Shown: positions 9,839-20,637 of the stretch, one piece after another
Numbering within the stretch: the first letter of the stretch is position 1
Layout of the letters: each line of letters starts with the position of its first letter
Assembly: GCA_963764825.1 (NCBI GenBank)
Contig: CAVXUA010000008.1
Coordinates: forward strand, 62,001 to 126,000
Origin: JAZGGS01 sp963764825
GTDB taxonomy: Bacteria > Bacteroidota > Ignavibacteria > Ignavibacteriales > Ignavibacteriaceae
Direction: 5' to 3'
Length of the DNA: 64,000 nucleotides
Position numbers and translations under genes: made by a program
Notes under the pieces: generated by a model
The model's database searches: none
What the model was told of the DNA's origin: nothing
Seen by the model: only the letters and a program-made list of their open reading frames with translations

Positions 9839-10624
9839 TTATTCTTTCAATTCAGAAAGTGTTAATGACAAGTTCTTAGCTTTTAATAGATATTTTGTAT
9901 GATCATGTGCAGGGTTATTAAAAACTTCTTCAGTACTTCCTTCCTCAACCACCTTTCCTTTCTGAATTATTACTATCCTGTCTGCTAACTTTCTCAGAAT
10001 GTTCAGATCGTGGCTTACACATAACATTGTAAGTTTAAGCTCTCCATTAATTTTTTGGAATAGCTTTAAAAAGTTTAACTGCGATTCAACATCCTGTGCA
10101 GAAAAAGGTTCATCAAGAATAAGCATATTAGGATTTGCTGCAAGCAGCCTTGCAAGAGCGGCTCGCTGCTGTTCTCCTCCGCTAAGTTCGTATCCTCTTT
10201 TTTTAGTTATATCAGTGGAAATATTGAGTGAATTTAAAATCTCTTCTTTTTTCTTCTTAATAGATTCTGAATTATATTTTTGAATTTTTAATGCTTCATT
10301 AATTATATCTTCGATCTTTCTGTAAGGATTAAGAATCTCACCGTGATTCTGAAATAATATCTGCACAGGGTTGCTACTAGAATTTCCTGATAAAACACCA
10401 TCATCCCAGACTAACTTTCCTTGTGATGGTTTAATAATGCCAGCTATAATTTTTGCCAGCGTTGTCTTGCCTCCGCCCGATTCACCGCTTATTCCTAAAA
10501 CTTCTCCATAATTAATATTCAGATTAATATCATCAAGAATGTTAACCACACTTTTTTTAGCAAATCCCTTTCCCGAGGACGAAACAGAATAAAAAATATT
10601 TTCTAATCTTAAAATATTGTTCAT
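9839..10624 (-). CDS. Oligopeptide-type ABC transporter ATP-binding protein (DppF/OppF-like)
   Basis: A 261-residue ABC ATPase with Walker A GISGESGGGKTTLAK (~residues 44-58), Q-loop VQILFQN, signature LSGGEQQRAALARLLA, Walker B MLILDEPFSAQD and switch His in LCVSHDLNIL. The spacing and the AHDHTKYLLKA ending are typical of the Opp/Dpp subgroup. It is one of two ATPase genes transcribed away from the binding protein and permease genes; it lies 33 bases downstream of its partner. Confidence 0.85.
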   Translation of the reverse strand: MNNILRLENIFYSVSSSGKGFAKKSVVNILDDINLNINYGEVLGISGESGGGKTTLAKIIAGIIKPSQGKLVWDDGVLSGNSSSNPVQILFQNHGEILNPYRKIEDIINEALKIQKYNSESIKKKKEEILNSLNISTDITKKRGYELSGGEQQRAALARLLAANPNMLILDEPFSAQDVESQLNFLKLFQKINGELKLTMLCVSHDLNILRKLADRIVIIQKGKVVEEGSTEEVFNNPAHDHTKYLLKAKNLSLTLSELKE

Positions 10625-10657
10625 TAGATTAGCTCACGGTAAGAGTTTATAAATTGA

Positions 10658-11374
10658 TTATGCTCCTGCCTCATCTGAATTCATAAATTTATTAGCCGGA
10701 AAAAATTGTGAAATTGTCCCATCGGAAATGAATGCAATATGATCACTTACTTTTTCTGCAAAGTTAATATCCTGCGTAACTATAATTACTGAGTTCTCTC
10801 CATCCGCAATAAATTCTTTTAGCTTGAGCAAAATAAGATTTACGATAGCATAATCAACTCCTGAGGTAGGTTCATCTAAAATTATTAAGTTCGGTTTGGC
10901 TAACAGCGCAAATATCAAACTCATTCTTTGTGCCATCCCCCCGCTTAATTCATAAGGATAAAGTTTTGAAAGTTTATCGTAACCTGGTAATAAAAAGTAT
11001 TGCAGTTGATCTTCGATATCAAGCATAGTTGCTTCAGAATTATTAAAGTAATATTCAAAAGTTCTTAACGGATCAAAACTATTTATTGCATCCTGGAAAA
11101 CATATCTTATTTTTTCTTTCCTGATTGATTTAAGAATTTCAGGATCGATGTTCAACAGATCATTCGCGTTAAATTCAACTTTGCCTTTAACCTCGTACTG
11201 ATTTTGTGGTAACAAACCTGTAAGTGATTTTATAAGTGTAGTCTTCCCACTCCCGTTTTTACCAAGTATTGTGTAAATGGATTTACTGCCGATCTTAAAT
11301 TTTAAATTTTTAAGCAGTAGTTTTTTTGATGATCCGGATAAAAGATTAATTGTATCTATATCTACATTAAGCAT
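10658..11374 (-). CDS. Oligopeptide-type ABC transporter ATP-binding protein (DppD/OppD-like)
   Basis: A 238-residue ABC ATPase: Walker A YTILGKNGSGKTTLIK, Q-loop IRYVFQDA, signature LSGGMAQRMSLIFALLA, Walker B NLIILDEPTSGVD and switch region VIIVTQDINFA, where Gln replaces the usual His of the H-loop. The start was set at ATG 11374 (MLNVDIDTINLL), because extending upstream would run into the oppositely oriented binding-protein gene. The short gap 11375-11459 must hold both divergent promoters. The likely partner is the ATPase encoded next to it. Confidence 0.8.
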   Translation of the reverse strand: MLNVDIDTINLLSGSSKKLLLKNLKFKIGSKSIYTILGKNGSGKTTLIKSLTGLLPQNQYEVKGKVEFNANDLLNIDPEILKSIRKEKIRYVFQDAINSFDPLRTFEYYFNNSEATMLDIEDQLQYFLLPGYDKLSKLYPYELSGGMAQRMSLIFALLAKPNLIILDEPTSGVDYAIVNLILLKLKEFIADGENSVIIVTQDINFAEKVSDHIAFISDGTISQFFPANKFMNSDEAGA

Positions 11375-11459
11375 AGATTTGTTATATAGTTTTTTATTTA
11401 CTAAACAAAATAATAAATTGATAAGAAAATTATTACATGTATTCTTATTAACTTCTAAT

Positions 11460-13117
11460 ATGAACCTGTTGAAACTATCTCTTGCTATTTTATTGGTTTG
11501 TGTTGTTACCTCCTGCGATACACACAACACAGAAACCATAGACCGTGTTGTTATTGGCATAGCTGCCGATGTTCAGACTTTTAACCCGCTTTTTACTGTT
11601 AGTGTTGATGAAGGCAGTATTACAGAACTTTTGTATTTAAGCTTAGTAGATTTTAGTTGGAATGAAGATAAAAGCGAATTGCAAAGCAATCCTATGTTAG
11701 CAAAAAAATGGGAGTGGTCGCCAGACTCAACCTCTATCACATTTTTTTTAAGAGATGATGTTTACTGGAGTGATGGCAAGCAGTGCACTGTGGATGACGT
11801 GATTTTTTCTTTTGATGTTTATTCAGATCCTGATGTGCAAAGTGGTTTTTACGGAACATTTGGAACAGTTTATACCGATGAGGAAAATCATGTAGATATT
11901 GAAAAAACTTTTGATGTCGCATCCCAAATTAAGTTTACAATTAATTTTAAACCTGAGACAATACCAAATTTATATGATCTGGTTTTTCCTATAATTTCAA
12001 AACACGTTTATGAGAACTATTGAAAGAGAAGAATCTTGTAACTTCAGATATTAATTTCAATCCGGTAACAAACGGTACATTTAAACTAAAAAAATGGAAC
12101 AGGAACCAAACAGTAACACTTGAAGCCAATCAGGAATCTTTTCTTTATGATGAGGATAATATTGATGAATTAGTTTTCAAAGTTGTGCAGGATTATACTT
12201 CCCGCATTTTACAACTTAAGCGGGGCGACATAGATTTGATGGAGTTAGTTAAGATAGAAGATATTGAAGAAATTAAAAGTGAAGAAGCACTTCAGATTGT
12301 TCCGGTGGTTGGAAGAGAATATGATTATGCCGGATGGAACAATATTGATCCTGCTGCTTTTACGGAAGAAGGAAAAATTGTTCCGAATAAATTTTTCAGC
12401 AGTTCAAAAGTTAGAATTGCACTAACTCATGCAATAAACAGACAGGAAATACTTGATGAATATTTCCTCGGTTATGGAAAAATAGCTGTCACTCCTGTTT
12501 CACCTATATTTTCTGATCTAATTAATGATGAAATTATACCGTATGAATATGATGTTAATAAAGCAAAGCAGCTTTTAAAATCTGAAGGATGGATTGATAC
12601 GGATAACGATGGTATAATTGAAAAGGGTAATGAAGAGTTTAGCTTCACAATGTACATACCGGCTGGTAATCCTCTAAGAAATTTTTCTTCAACAATAATA
12701 AAAAATAATCTTAAAGCAGTTGGTATAGAGATGAATGTTGAAACTCTTGAACTGGGAAAATTTATTGATAATCTTTTTGATAAAAAGATGGATGCGTGGA
12801 TGGCAGCATGGTATATCCCGATTCCGTTAGAAGTTAAAACTTACTGGTACTCAGATTTGGAGAGTACACAGCTTAACTTTATCAGCTACCAAAATAATTT
12901 TGTTGATGAATTGATGGATGAACTGGAAATTCAAAAGGGAAAGGAAAAGAGAGAGGAACTATATAAAAAATTCCAGCAGGTTATTCATGATGATGAACCG
13001 GTAACTTTTCTATACTGGGTCCCAAACATTAATGTATATAATAAAAAAATTGAAAACATTAATATTACGCCGCTGGGTAGTATAACCCATTGCTGGGAAT
13101 GGAAAATTAAACGCTAA
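11460..13117 (+). CDS. Extracellular peptide-binding lipoprotein, SBP family 5 (one frameshift)
   Basis: Solute-binding protein of a dipeptide/oligopeptide ABC importer, anchored by a lipid in the periplasm. ATG 11460 gives a signal peptide, MNLLKLSLAILLVCVVTSC, with the lipobox ending in Cys19. Family 5 features are FNPLFTVSVDEG, the DDVYWSDGKQCTVDDVIFSFD block and KVRIALTHAINRQEILDEYFLGYG. A missing T near 12020 breaks the frame between HVYENY and LKEKNLVTSD. About 552 residues after repair, normal for the family. The ligand is unknown; family 5 also includes nickel and sugar binders, so 'peptide' is inferred from overall likeness. Confidence 0.85.
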
Positions 13118-13123
13118 AGGAGT

Positions 13124-14112
13124 ATGAATAAAGAAGTTAGCAAAGCGCTAATAAAAAGATTTATCTCTTCGGTAATTACATTATTTTTCCTGGTAAGCTT
13201 CCTGTTTATCATTACACGGTTATCTCCCGGTGATCCAACACAAAAATTTATTTCTGCAGAGTTTAGTCCTGATCTTGCCGAAAAAATTTCCGAATCATTT
13301 AATCTAAATAAACCAATAGCAGAGCAATATTTTAGTTTTGTAGGAAATCTATTTAAAGGAGACCTTGGAACATCTTATAACTATCATATGCCTGTACTTT
13401 CAGTCATCTGGCAGTTTTTACAATTTACATTAATTTTTGCAGCAATAAGTTTTATAATTCAGATAACATCAAGTTTGTTTCTTGCTACTTTGGGTTGTAA
13501 AGAAAAAAAATCAAGTTCTGGATAAAACAATTTCAGGAATATCGTTAGTTGTTTATTCAACTCCTGCTTTTGTACTTAGGCGTATTATTAATCTATTTCT
13601 TTTCAGTACAGTTAAATCTTTTTCCAATTTCCGGATTGGAATCTCTTGATAATGATTCGCTTTCTTTTACCTCCCGCATAGCAGATAAAATACATCATCT
13701 TATTCTGCCATTAATTACCTTATCATTAGCAGGCATTGCACTCTTTTATAAATATCTTAAAGAAAATTTAGAAGAAGTTTATCATCAAACATATATTTTG
13801 CAGCTAAGAGCAAATGGAAATAGTGAGAGCGAGATTTTAAGAAAGCATGTTATACCTAATGCGGTAAGACCTTTAATTTCAGTAGCCGGAATTGAATTAG
13901 GCATTTTATTTGGTGGTGCGCTAATTACCGAAGTGATTTTTAGTTTACCTGGAATGGGCAGACTTACAATAGATTCAATTTTAGCAAGAGATTACCCGCT
14001 TATTATTGGCTGCTCCTTTGTTGCAGGAGCTTTAATGATTATAACAAACTTTGTTGCAGATCTGGTTAAAATAAAAATTGATAAAAGAATGATAAAAGAA
14101 CTGGTTAATTGA
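13124..14112 (+). CDS. ABC transporter permease, DppB/OppB-like (two frameshifts)
   Basis: Inner-membrane permease with six predicted helices. The N-terminus RFISSVITLFFLVSFLFI is followed by RLSPGDPTQKF, the conserved periplasmic motif of DppB. The coupling-helix EAA-like loop contains QLRANGNSESEILRKHVIPNA and the end has ITEVIFSLPGMGRLTIDSI. Extra bases lie in the A-run at 13503-13510 and near 13580. It begins 6 bases after the binding-protein stop and overlaps the next permease start. Confidence 0.85.
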
Positions 14113-15393
14113 AAATGAAGATTAAAATATGGCATTGGATTTTGCTTATCTGGATTGCATTAATTGCATTCAGGATTGAAGCCATGATTAATTTATTGCA
14201 TTTATGGTATAGCTATGCTGCGTTTTTCTTTTCAGATTTTGGTTCTGCTATCGATATCCTTGATTTCAGGTTGATTGATGGTCTCCTTTCAATAAAACTT
14301 TTTATCGTCTTACCGGTTGTAATTTTCATTTTCAGAAAAAAACTGCATTTTCTTAAAGTGCAATTAAATTTTGCTTATGCTGTCATCATTTTATTGCTAG
14401 CGTTTTTTTAATGGCACCATTAGTTGCTGATGAGAATCCCGAGTTTCAAAAAAATCTTAGTGTTACAAAATTGCTGTTACCATTTACAACCGTTAATCAG
14501 CTCCATCTAAAACAAGAAAATAATATTGATAGTTCTCCTGTGAGAGAGTTTCTTCAATTAAAAAATAAAGTTCTTAGATCATCTTACGATGAAAGTATTA
14601 TTTTTATTGATCAGCATTAGAGGTTGCGGATAAAATTTATTACTATCAGAAAAATAAAAAGAAAGAATTATTAAAAGAAAATGTGGTTTATAAAAACGAT
14701 AAACCTTTTATCACAGGAAAAACATTTTTTCTCGGCACAGATGAGTTTGGAAGAGATATATTTGCAAGATTGGTTTATGGTTCACGTATTTCGCTTTTAG
14801 TTGGAATAGGATCAGTCTTTTTATCTTTATTTATCGGGCTTACATTAGGATTTATAGCAGGTTACCGAGGAGGAATAATTGATATTGTTCTCAGCAGGGT
14901 AACTGATCTTTTCCTGGCATTTCCAGTAATTTACCTGGTAATATTAGTGCTTGCTTTATTCGGAAGTTCACTTCTTTCGGTAATTGTTGTGCTTGGTGTT
15001 TCCAGTTGGATGAGTTTATTTAAAATAGTGAAGAGTGAAGTTTTAGCTATTAAGCAAAAGGATTATTTAATAACTGCCGGGTTGATCGGGTTGAGTAAAA
15101 AACAATTATTATTAAAAGAAATTTTGCCGGTTATTATTGCCCCGGTAATTGTAACCCTTGTTTTGCAGTTCAGCAATGTGGTACTTGCGGAATCTGCTTT
15201 AAGTTATTTAGGTTTGGGAACAGGAACAAGTTATCCTTCGTGGGGAGCAATGATAAGCTCGGGGCAGGAATACATAATGAAAGCATGGTGGATGATTATA
15301 TTTCCCGGTCTCTGTTTAATTTTAACGCTGCTTTCTGTTAATTCTGCAGGAAATAGATTGAATAAAGTTTTTAATCCAAGAAAAAGTTTATGA
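14109..15393 (+). CDS. ABC transporter permease, DppC/OppC-like with extended N-terminus (two frameshifts)
   Basis: The second permease. The DppC core is clear from ~14700 on: FLGTDEFGRDIFARLVYGSR, GLTLGFIAGYRGG, the coupling loop KQKDYLITAGLIGLSKKQLL and LGLGTGTSYPSWGAMISSG. Repaired length is about 428 residues, over 100 more than typical. The excess is N-terminal: extra hydrophobic stretches (WHWILLIWIALIAF, LLSIKLFIVLPVVIFIF, FAYAVIILLLAFF) and a charged loop. Single T losses near 14407 and 14613 break the frame. The stop overlaps the ATG of the kinase gene (ATGA), so transporter and kinase are probably co-translated. Confidence 0.82.
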
Positions 15394-18300
15394 TAAACCA
15401 ACGATTCGAAATAGTTAAAAAAATAGGCGAAGGAAGAAGCTCAGTTTACCTTTGTGGAGACATTGAATTTCCCGATTCGTTAATTGCTATTAAAATACTG
15501 CCTCCAGAAGCAGATAGAGCTGAGAAAGAAAATTTTAGAAATGAATTTTTCACTCTTCAAAAACTTGATCATCCAAATATTTTGCGTGCAAACGAAATTG
15601 GAACTATAGTACAGGCTGATGATGAAGAGAATATTTCAATCGGCTCTCCTTTTATTACTTTAGAATATTTTGAATCAGAGGAATTACTAAACTCATCATT
15701 TATTAAAGACGAGTTGAACTTAAAAGAAATAGTAAAACAGATTTGCTCGGTGTTATCCTACCTGCATTTATCAAAATATATTTATTATGATTTAAAACCT
15801 GAAAACATTCTGGTTTCTTCAAAGGGTGATAAACCGGATATCAAATTGATTGACCTGGGTCTTGCTGTATATGCGCCTTCGGAAACTGATTACAGCATTA
15901 CTGGTACTGCCCAATATATTGCTCCGGAGCTATTAAAAAAGGAAAAACATAATCAGATCTGTAGATCTGTATTCTTTAGGGATGCTTTTATATAAAATAA
16001 TTTATAACAGCTTTCCTTTTAATGCAGCTGAGGAAATTGAAATTTATAAAGCACAGATTGAGGAGGAATTTGAATTCCCGCCGTCTGATAAATATTCAGA
16101 TGAGTTGATAAAAATTGTAAAAAAATTATTAAGTAAAAATCCCGAAGAAAGATACAGCAGCTCGCTGCAGGTTATCGATGATCTTAATTATGATGTGAGC
16201 AGCTCTGTTATTAAAGATTTTGCGCCAGCCAAAACATTTGCCGATAGAAAAGATGCGATTAATATTCTATCAACTTATATAAATGATAAAACAAGCAGCG
16301 AAGTTTTTGTGGTGAAAGGATTTGATGGTTCCGGAAAAACTACATTGCTAAATAAACTGCAGGAAACTTATACAAATTCAATTTTAATTAATAATGTTAA
16401 AGGCAAATCAGGAATTGAGCTTGTAAAATATGTAGTAAGAAAATTACTTTTCTCTGAATTTATTTATCCGTTTCTTGATTCCGGCGAAGCTAAAAATCTT
16501 TCTTCGTTCCTTAGCGGTTCCGAAACCGAAATACTTAAACAGCTTCCCTCAGTTGTTTCAAAACTGGCTTCGGTTAACAATTTTATTTTTCTTGTAGATG
16601 ATTATAACCTGTTTGATGAGTTTTCATCAGAAGTGTTTAAGGATTTAATTCCAATATTGCAGATTAATAATATTAAAGTAATATTATCTGAATCCTCTGA
16701 GAGCGAGTATCATTCAACCCATCTCAATAATGTTCGCGAAATTACCATCGGTTCATTTACTGATATTCAGTTATCAGAATTAATAGAGGAAAGCTTTTCT
16801 GCAGAATTTCCTAAGCAACAACTTAACGAACTTACCCTTACATATTCTGATCTTCTTCCTGGCAGTATTATTTCTTTTATTAAGGATATTGGTCTTCTTG
16901 GAATCATGGAATTCGAGGCTGGCGGAGTTGAGATTTCATCTGATGAAGAAAAGATTTCCGTGCTCAAAGGTTCGCAAACTCAGGTATATAACTTAAGATT
17001 AGAAAATCTTGACAGAGCCGGAACAACAAGCTGTTAATATTTTGGCTGCTCTAGATATTGCAATTGAACAAGGAATGCTTGCCGAACTGATGGAGCTTTC
17101 GGCACAAGAAACACTAAAAATAATTACAAATCTCCAGGTAAATAATATAATTCAGAAGAACGCTGCCGGAACAGCGCTCGTAATGACTTCTGATGGATTA
17201 AAAAAATATATTTACTCGGAGTTACAGGAAAAGGAAATCTTTCATAGTAAGCTGGCTGAAAAGTTGTCAGGAAACCTTCCTTCGTTTAACAAGATGGAAC
17301 TGGCAAGACAGTATGGGCTGGGAAAAAACTTTGATATTTGTTTCGATATTCTGATGTCTGAGATTAAGGATGTTGAAAAGCACTCATCCTTTTCCTATAT
17401 GAAAAAAATTCTTGAATCCATGTTAGATATTCCTTTTAACCAATCGCAAAGCAACCAGGTTAAGTTTAAGTTGAGTGATGTAAATTATAGGTTAAGTGAT
17501 TTCAAATCAGTATTAAATATTATTCCAACCATTGAAGAAGATAAGCTGGATAATCAAACAAAAATTGAATTAGCCGTTATTAAGGGGAGTTCATTAATTG
17601 GTGCAGGTGAATTTGAAGCAGGTAAAGATTTTATAAATAAATTAATTCCAAATCTTGCTGATGGTACTTATAGGCATAAGCTGCTTACAGAACTTGCTTA
17701 TGCAGATTTTGATCAGAATAAATTTACTGAAGCACTATTACAGTGCAAGAACATTTTAAGCCACAAAATCTATCTGATGAACTTAAAGGCAAATGTTATA
17801 ATTTGTTGGGAATGTATGAAATATATCAGAATAATGATACTAAAGATGCCCTGCAATGGTTCACAAAAGCAACAGACTGTTACCAGAAAGCAAACCTACC
17901 AAGACGCATTGCAGGTATGGAAGTAAATGTTGGCAATAGTTATAACGTGCTGGGTGATTACATAAAGGCTGAAGAGCATTGGTCAAAAGCTTCGCAAATA
18001 AATAACTCTGTTGGAAACCTTGAGCAGGAGGGACTACTGCTTTTGAATATTGGAATATTCCATCTTCATAGACAAAAAATAGAAGAAGCGATCGCATCAG
18101 TTAATAAAGCATATAAAATATTTTTAAGCTTGGGGAATGAACTTAACGAAAGTCTTGCTTTATTGAACCTGGGTGAAATGCACATGCTTGTTTGTGAATA
18201 TCAGGATGCATACGATTCCCTGGAACATTCATCAAGAATTCTTAAAAAACAAAATCATAGTGAAGAACTGGCAGAATTATATTTAATTCTGGGTAAGTTT

Positions 18301-18936
18301 TATTTTCGTATCGGAGATTCGGAAAATCTTAACAGAGTTATAAAAGAACTATCACAACTTTTACAGGAAAATGAATTATCCGCAAAACATAATAATAATT
18401 TCAATTTCCTCCAGGTTATAGAACAGATTAGTAAAAATAATGATGTGAATATTCAACAACTAAAAAAAATAATTGAAAATTACAATGCACAAGATGAACG
18501 GTTGTATTACACTGAGAGTATCCTGCTACTAGTTGAACAACTTATTACTGCTGGTGATTATGAAACTTCTTTGAAAGAGATAAACAGTAAAGAAGTGATT
18601 GAAATATGCAAACAAAACATTATATTCGAAGCAGAAAGAGAATATCTTTTAGGCAAAATTTCTATTGGTTATGGTTCGGATAAACTTTTGCCACCGATTG
18701 ACTACTTTGAAAAAGCTTACGATTTAATTAAAGATGAAAGTATTACCGAGCTTACCTGGAGAGTTTTATGGGCGCTTGCAGAAATTTACAGGCAGAGAGG
18801 CAATGTAGAGAAATCGAAGAATTATAGTAACTATGCAAAAGAATTAATTCAGTTTATTGCAGAGCATTTAAGTGAAACGGGGTTAAGAAGAATATACTTG
18901 CAGAAAAGCGAAAGAAAAGCAGTACTTCAAAACTAG
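15390..18936 (+). CDS. Ser/Thr protein kinase - P-loop ATPase - TPR protein (three frameshifts)
   Basis: A ~1180-residue signalling protein like PknK-type kinases. Residues 1 to ~280: protein kinase fold with G-loop KIGEGRSSVY, Lys in AIKILPPEA, catalytic loop YYDLKPENIL (Tyr-Tyr instead of His-Arg, so non-RD), DLG for DFG, and GTAQYIAPE. Near residue 310: Walker A GFDGSGKTTLL, with Walker B FIFLVDDYN ~80 residues on; this is the AAA_16/STAND-like part. From ~700 to the end: helical TPR units (LNIGIFHLHRQKIEEAIASV, LLNLGEMHMLVCEYQDAYDS). Frameshifts are extra bases near 15953 and 17011 and a missing base near 17741. It overlaps the upstream permease stop and precedes the sigma-54 activator by 26 bases, so one operon is likely. 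Confidence 0.87.
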
Positions 18937-18962
18937 CTATTCATTATGGAGAGTTATATTAC

Positions 18963-20342
18963 ATGTCTGAATCTGAAGTAAAAATAAGAGTCTTTTCTGA
19001 TTCTCACGATCTGGTTTCAGTTACTTCCGCCTTGAAGCAACTCGAACTAAAAGGATTTCCATTATCGATAGACTTCCCAAAAGAATTTATTATTGACGAC
19101 AATGATATAGTCGTTTTACAAATTGAATCGCTGGAATCTGAATTCCTAAAGAATGCAGTTACTGCCAGGAAAGAATTGTCTAATAGAATGATTGTAGTAA
19201 TGCGCAACGTTGATGCTTTGCAGGTTACTTCATTATTGAAGCTTGGGTTTTTCGATATTTTTATTTTTCCGTACGAAGTGCTTAAGTTCACCTCTATTCT
19301 TGCCGAAATAATTTCAAATAAATATTACATTACAGAGCCACACCGTACCGGTACATTTGGAATGAGCAGGCAGGGGCTTAAATCTATACAAGGTGAGTCT
19401 GATAAACTGCTTAGAGTAGTTACTCTGTCCAAAAAGGTATCTGAAAAAAGCAGCGCAAATATTTTAATACTTGGTGAAACCGGAACGGGAAAAGGTCTCT
19501 TTGCCAGGGCTATTCATAACAATGGAAAAACGAGCAATTTTCCTTTTATAGATATTATATGTACGGCCATCCCTGAAAACTTGCTCGAATCCGAACTTTT
19601 CGGTTACGAAGCCGGAGCTTTTACAAGTGCGCGAACCAGGAAAGTAGGCTTGTTTGAACTTGCTGGGAAAGGAACACTCTTCCTTGATGAAATAGGTGAT
19701 TTGAGTGTGAACATTCAAACAAAGTTGCTGCGCGCTATTGAAAAAAAAGTTATAAAAAGACTTGGAGGTGTTACAGATATTCCAATAAATGCTAGGATAA
19801 TTTCTGCAACAAATAGGAACCTTGAAGAAATGGTGGAAAATAAATCTTTCAGAAGAGATCTTTTTCATCGGCTTAATGTTGTCTCAATTGAAATTCCACC
19901 GCTCCGGGAAAGAGGAGAGGATATAATTTTGCTTGCTAATCATTTTATTGCTGAATTTAATAAGCAATTTGATAAATCAACAAAAAAATTAGATAAGGAT
20001 GTTCAGCATTTTATGCTTGGGTATCCCTGGCCTGGAAATGTTAGAGAGCTTAGGAATGCAATAGAAAGAGCAATATTACTTTCTGATGATGCAAAACTAC
20101 AGCTCAAGGATTTTTCGAACCTGATTAAAAACGTAAGATATAGACTCGAATAAAGTTTTAGAAACTGACGAACTGCTCCGCCTCATATAATAAAAATGGA
20201 AGTTAATTATGGTTCGACCGATTTGAAGAAAGTAGAAAAACATTATGCGCAGGAAGTCTTAATGAAACTTGGAGGAAATAAAACTCAAACAGCAAGAATA
20301 CTAGGAATTTCCAGACCAAAATTGGATACTCTTCTCAGATAG
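18963..20342 (+). CDS. Sigma-54-dependent transcriptional activator with degenerate receiver (two frameshifts before the HTH)
   Basis: Residues 1 to ~120 look like a receiver fold but lack its active site: DIVVLQIE has Gln where the phospho-Asp is expected, and DIFIFPYE has Phe for the conserved Lys. The AAA+ domain follows: Walker A LGETGTGKGLFARAIH, ELFGYEAGAFTSA (the sigma-54 contact loop, GAFTSA rather than GAFTGA), Walker B LFLDEIGD, RRDLFHRLNVV and YPWPGNVREL. A stop at 20151 cuts off the DNA-binding end, but a Fis-type HTH is encoded just downstream (KVEKHYAQEVLMKLGGN, then QTARILGISRPKLDTLLR, stop 20340-20342). Two indels, near 20146 and near 20175, separate it; I include it in the gene. 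It should drive sigma-54 promoters nearby. Confidence 0.87.
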
Positions 20343-20637
20343 TATAGTTATCTGGAAATTATGAAACCTTCGATTTCAGTCTATTTTCAGCACTTCATTT
20401 CTTTATCAGCACTATAAAATACTGTAATATATTTTTACAAATACCCTTTATTTCATTAGCTAATAGGTAATAATTACTCATGTTTATTCCCTTTAGAGCT
20501 CATTTTTAACCATTTTCGTGAATAATTACCATGGCATAAACATTGGCATTAAAGCTGGCTAACTATGGGCTGCGTACGTGCAGTTGAGGGTGAGGTGTAC
20601 TCGCAGTTCTAATAGTATAATCTTTCACTTAATGTGA
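20343..20637. other. Non-coding gap upstream of the repeat-protein gene
   Basis: 295 bases without a credible reading frame. The first half is very AT-rich; the last ~100 bases are more GC-balanced and contain the candidate sigma-54 site at 20532-20548. No tRNA or terminator hairpin with a T-tract was seen. Confidence 0.5.
20532..20548 (+). promoter_or_regulatory. Candidate sigma-54 (-24/-12) promoter, imperfect
   Basis: TGGCAT-AAACA-TTGGCA resembles the consensus TGGCAC-N5-TTGCA but has one extra G in the -12 element, so the GG-to-GC spacing is 11 instead of 10. It lies right after a sigma-54 activator gene and about 100 bases ahead of the repeat-protein start. Given how common one-base insertions are in this sequence, the extra G might be an error; equally the match may be chance. 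Confidence 0.25.

Noticed and set aside
11375..11560. N-terminal extension of the DppD-like ATPase
   Set aside because: It overlaps the signal peptide of the divergent binding lipoprotein and has no ABC homology; ATG 11374 fits the family start.
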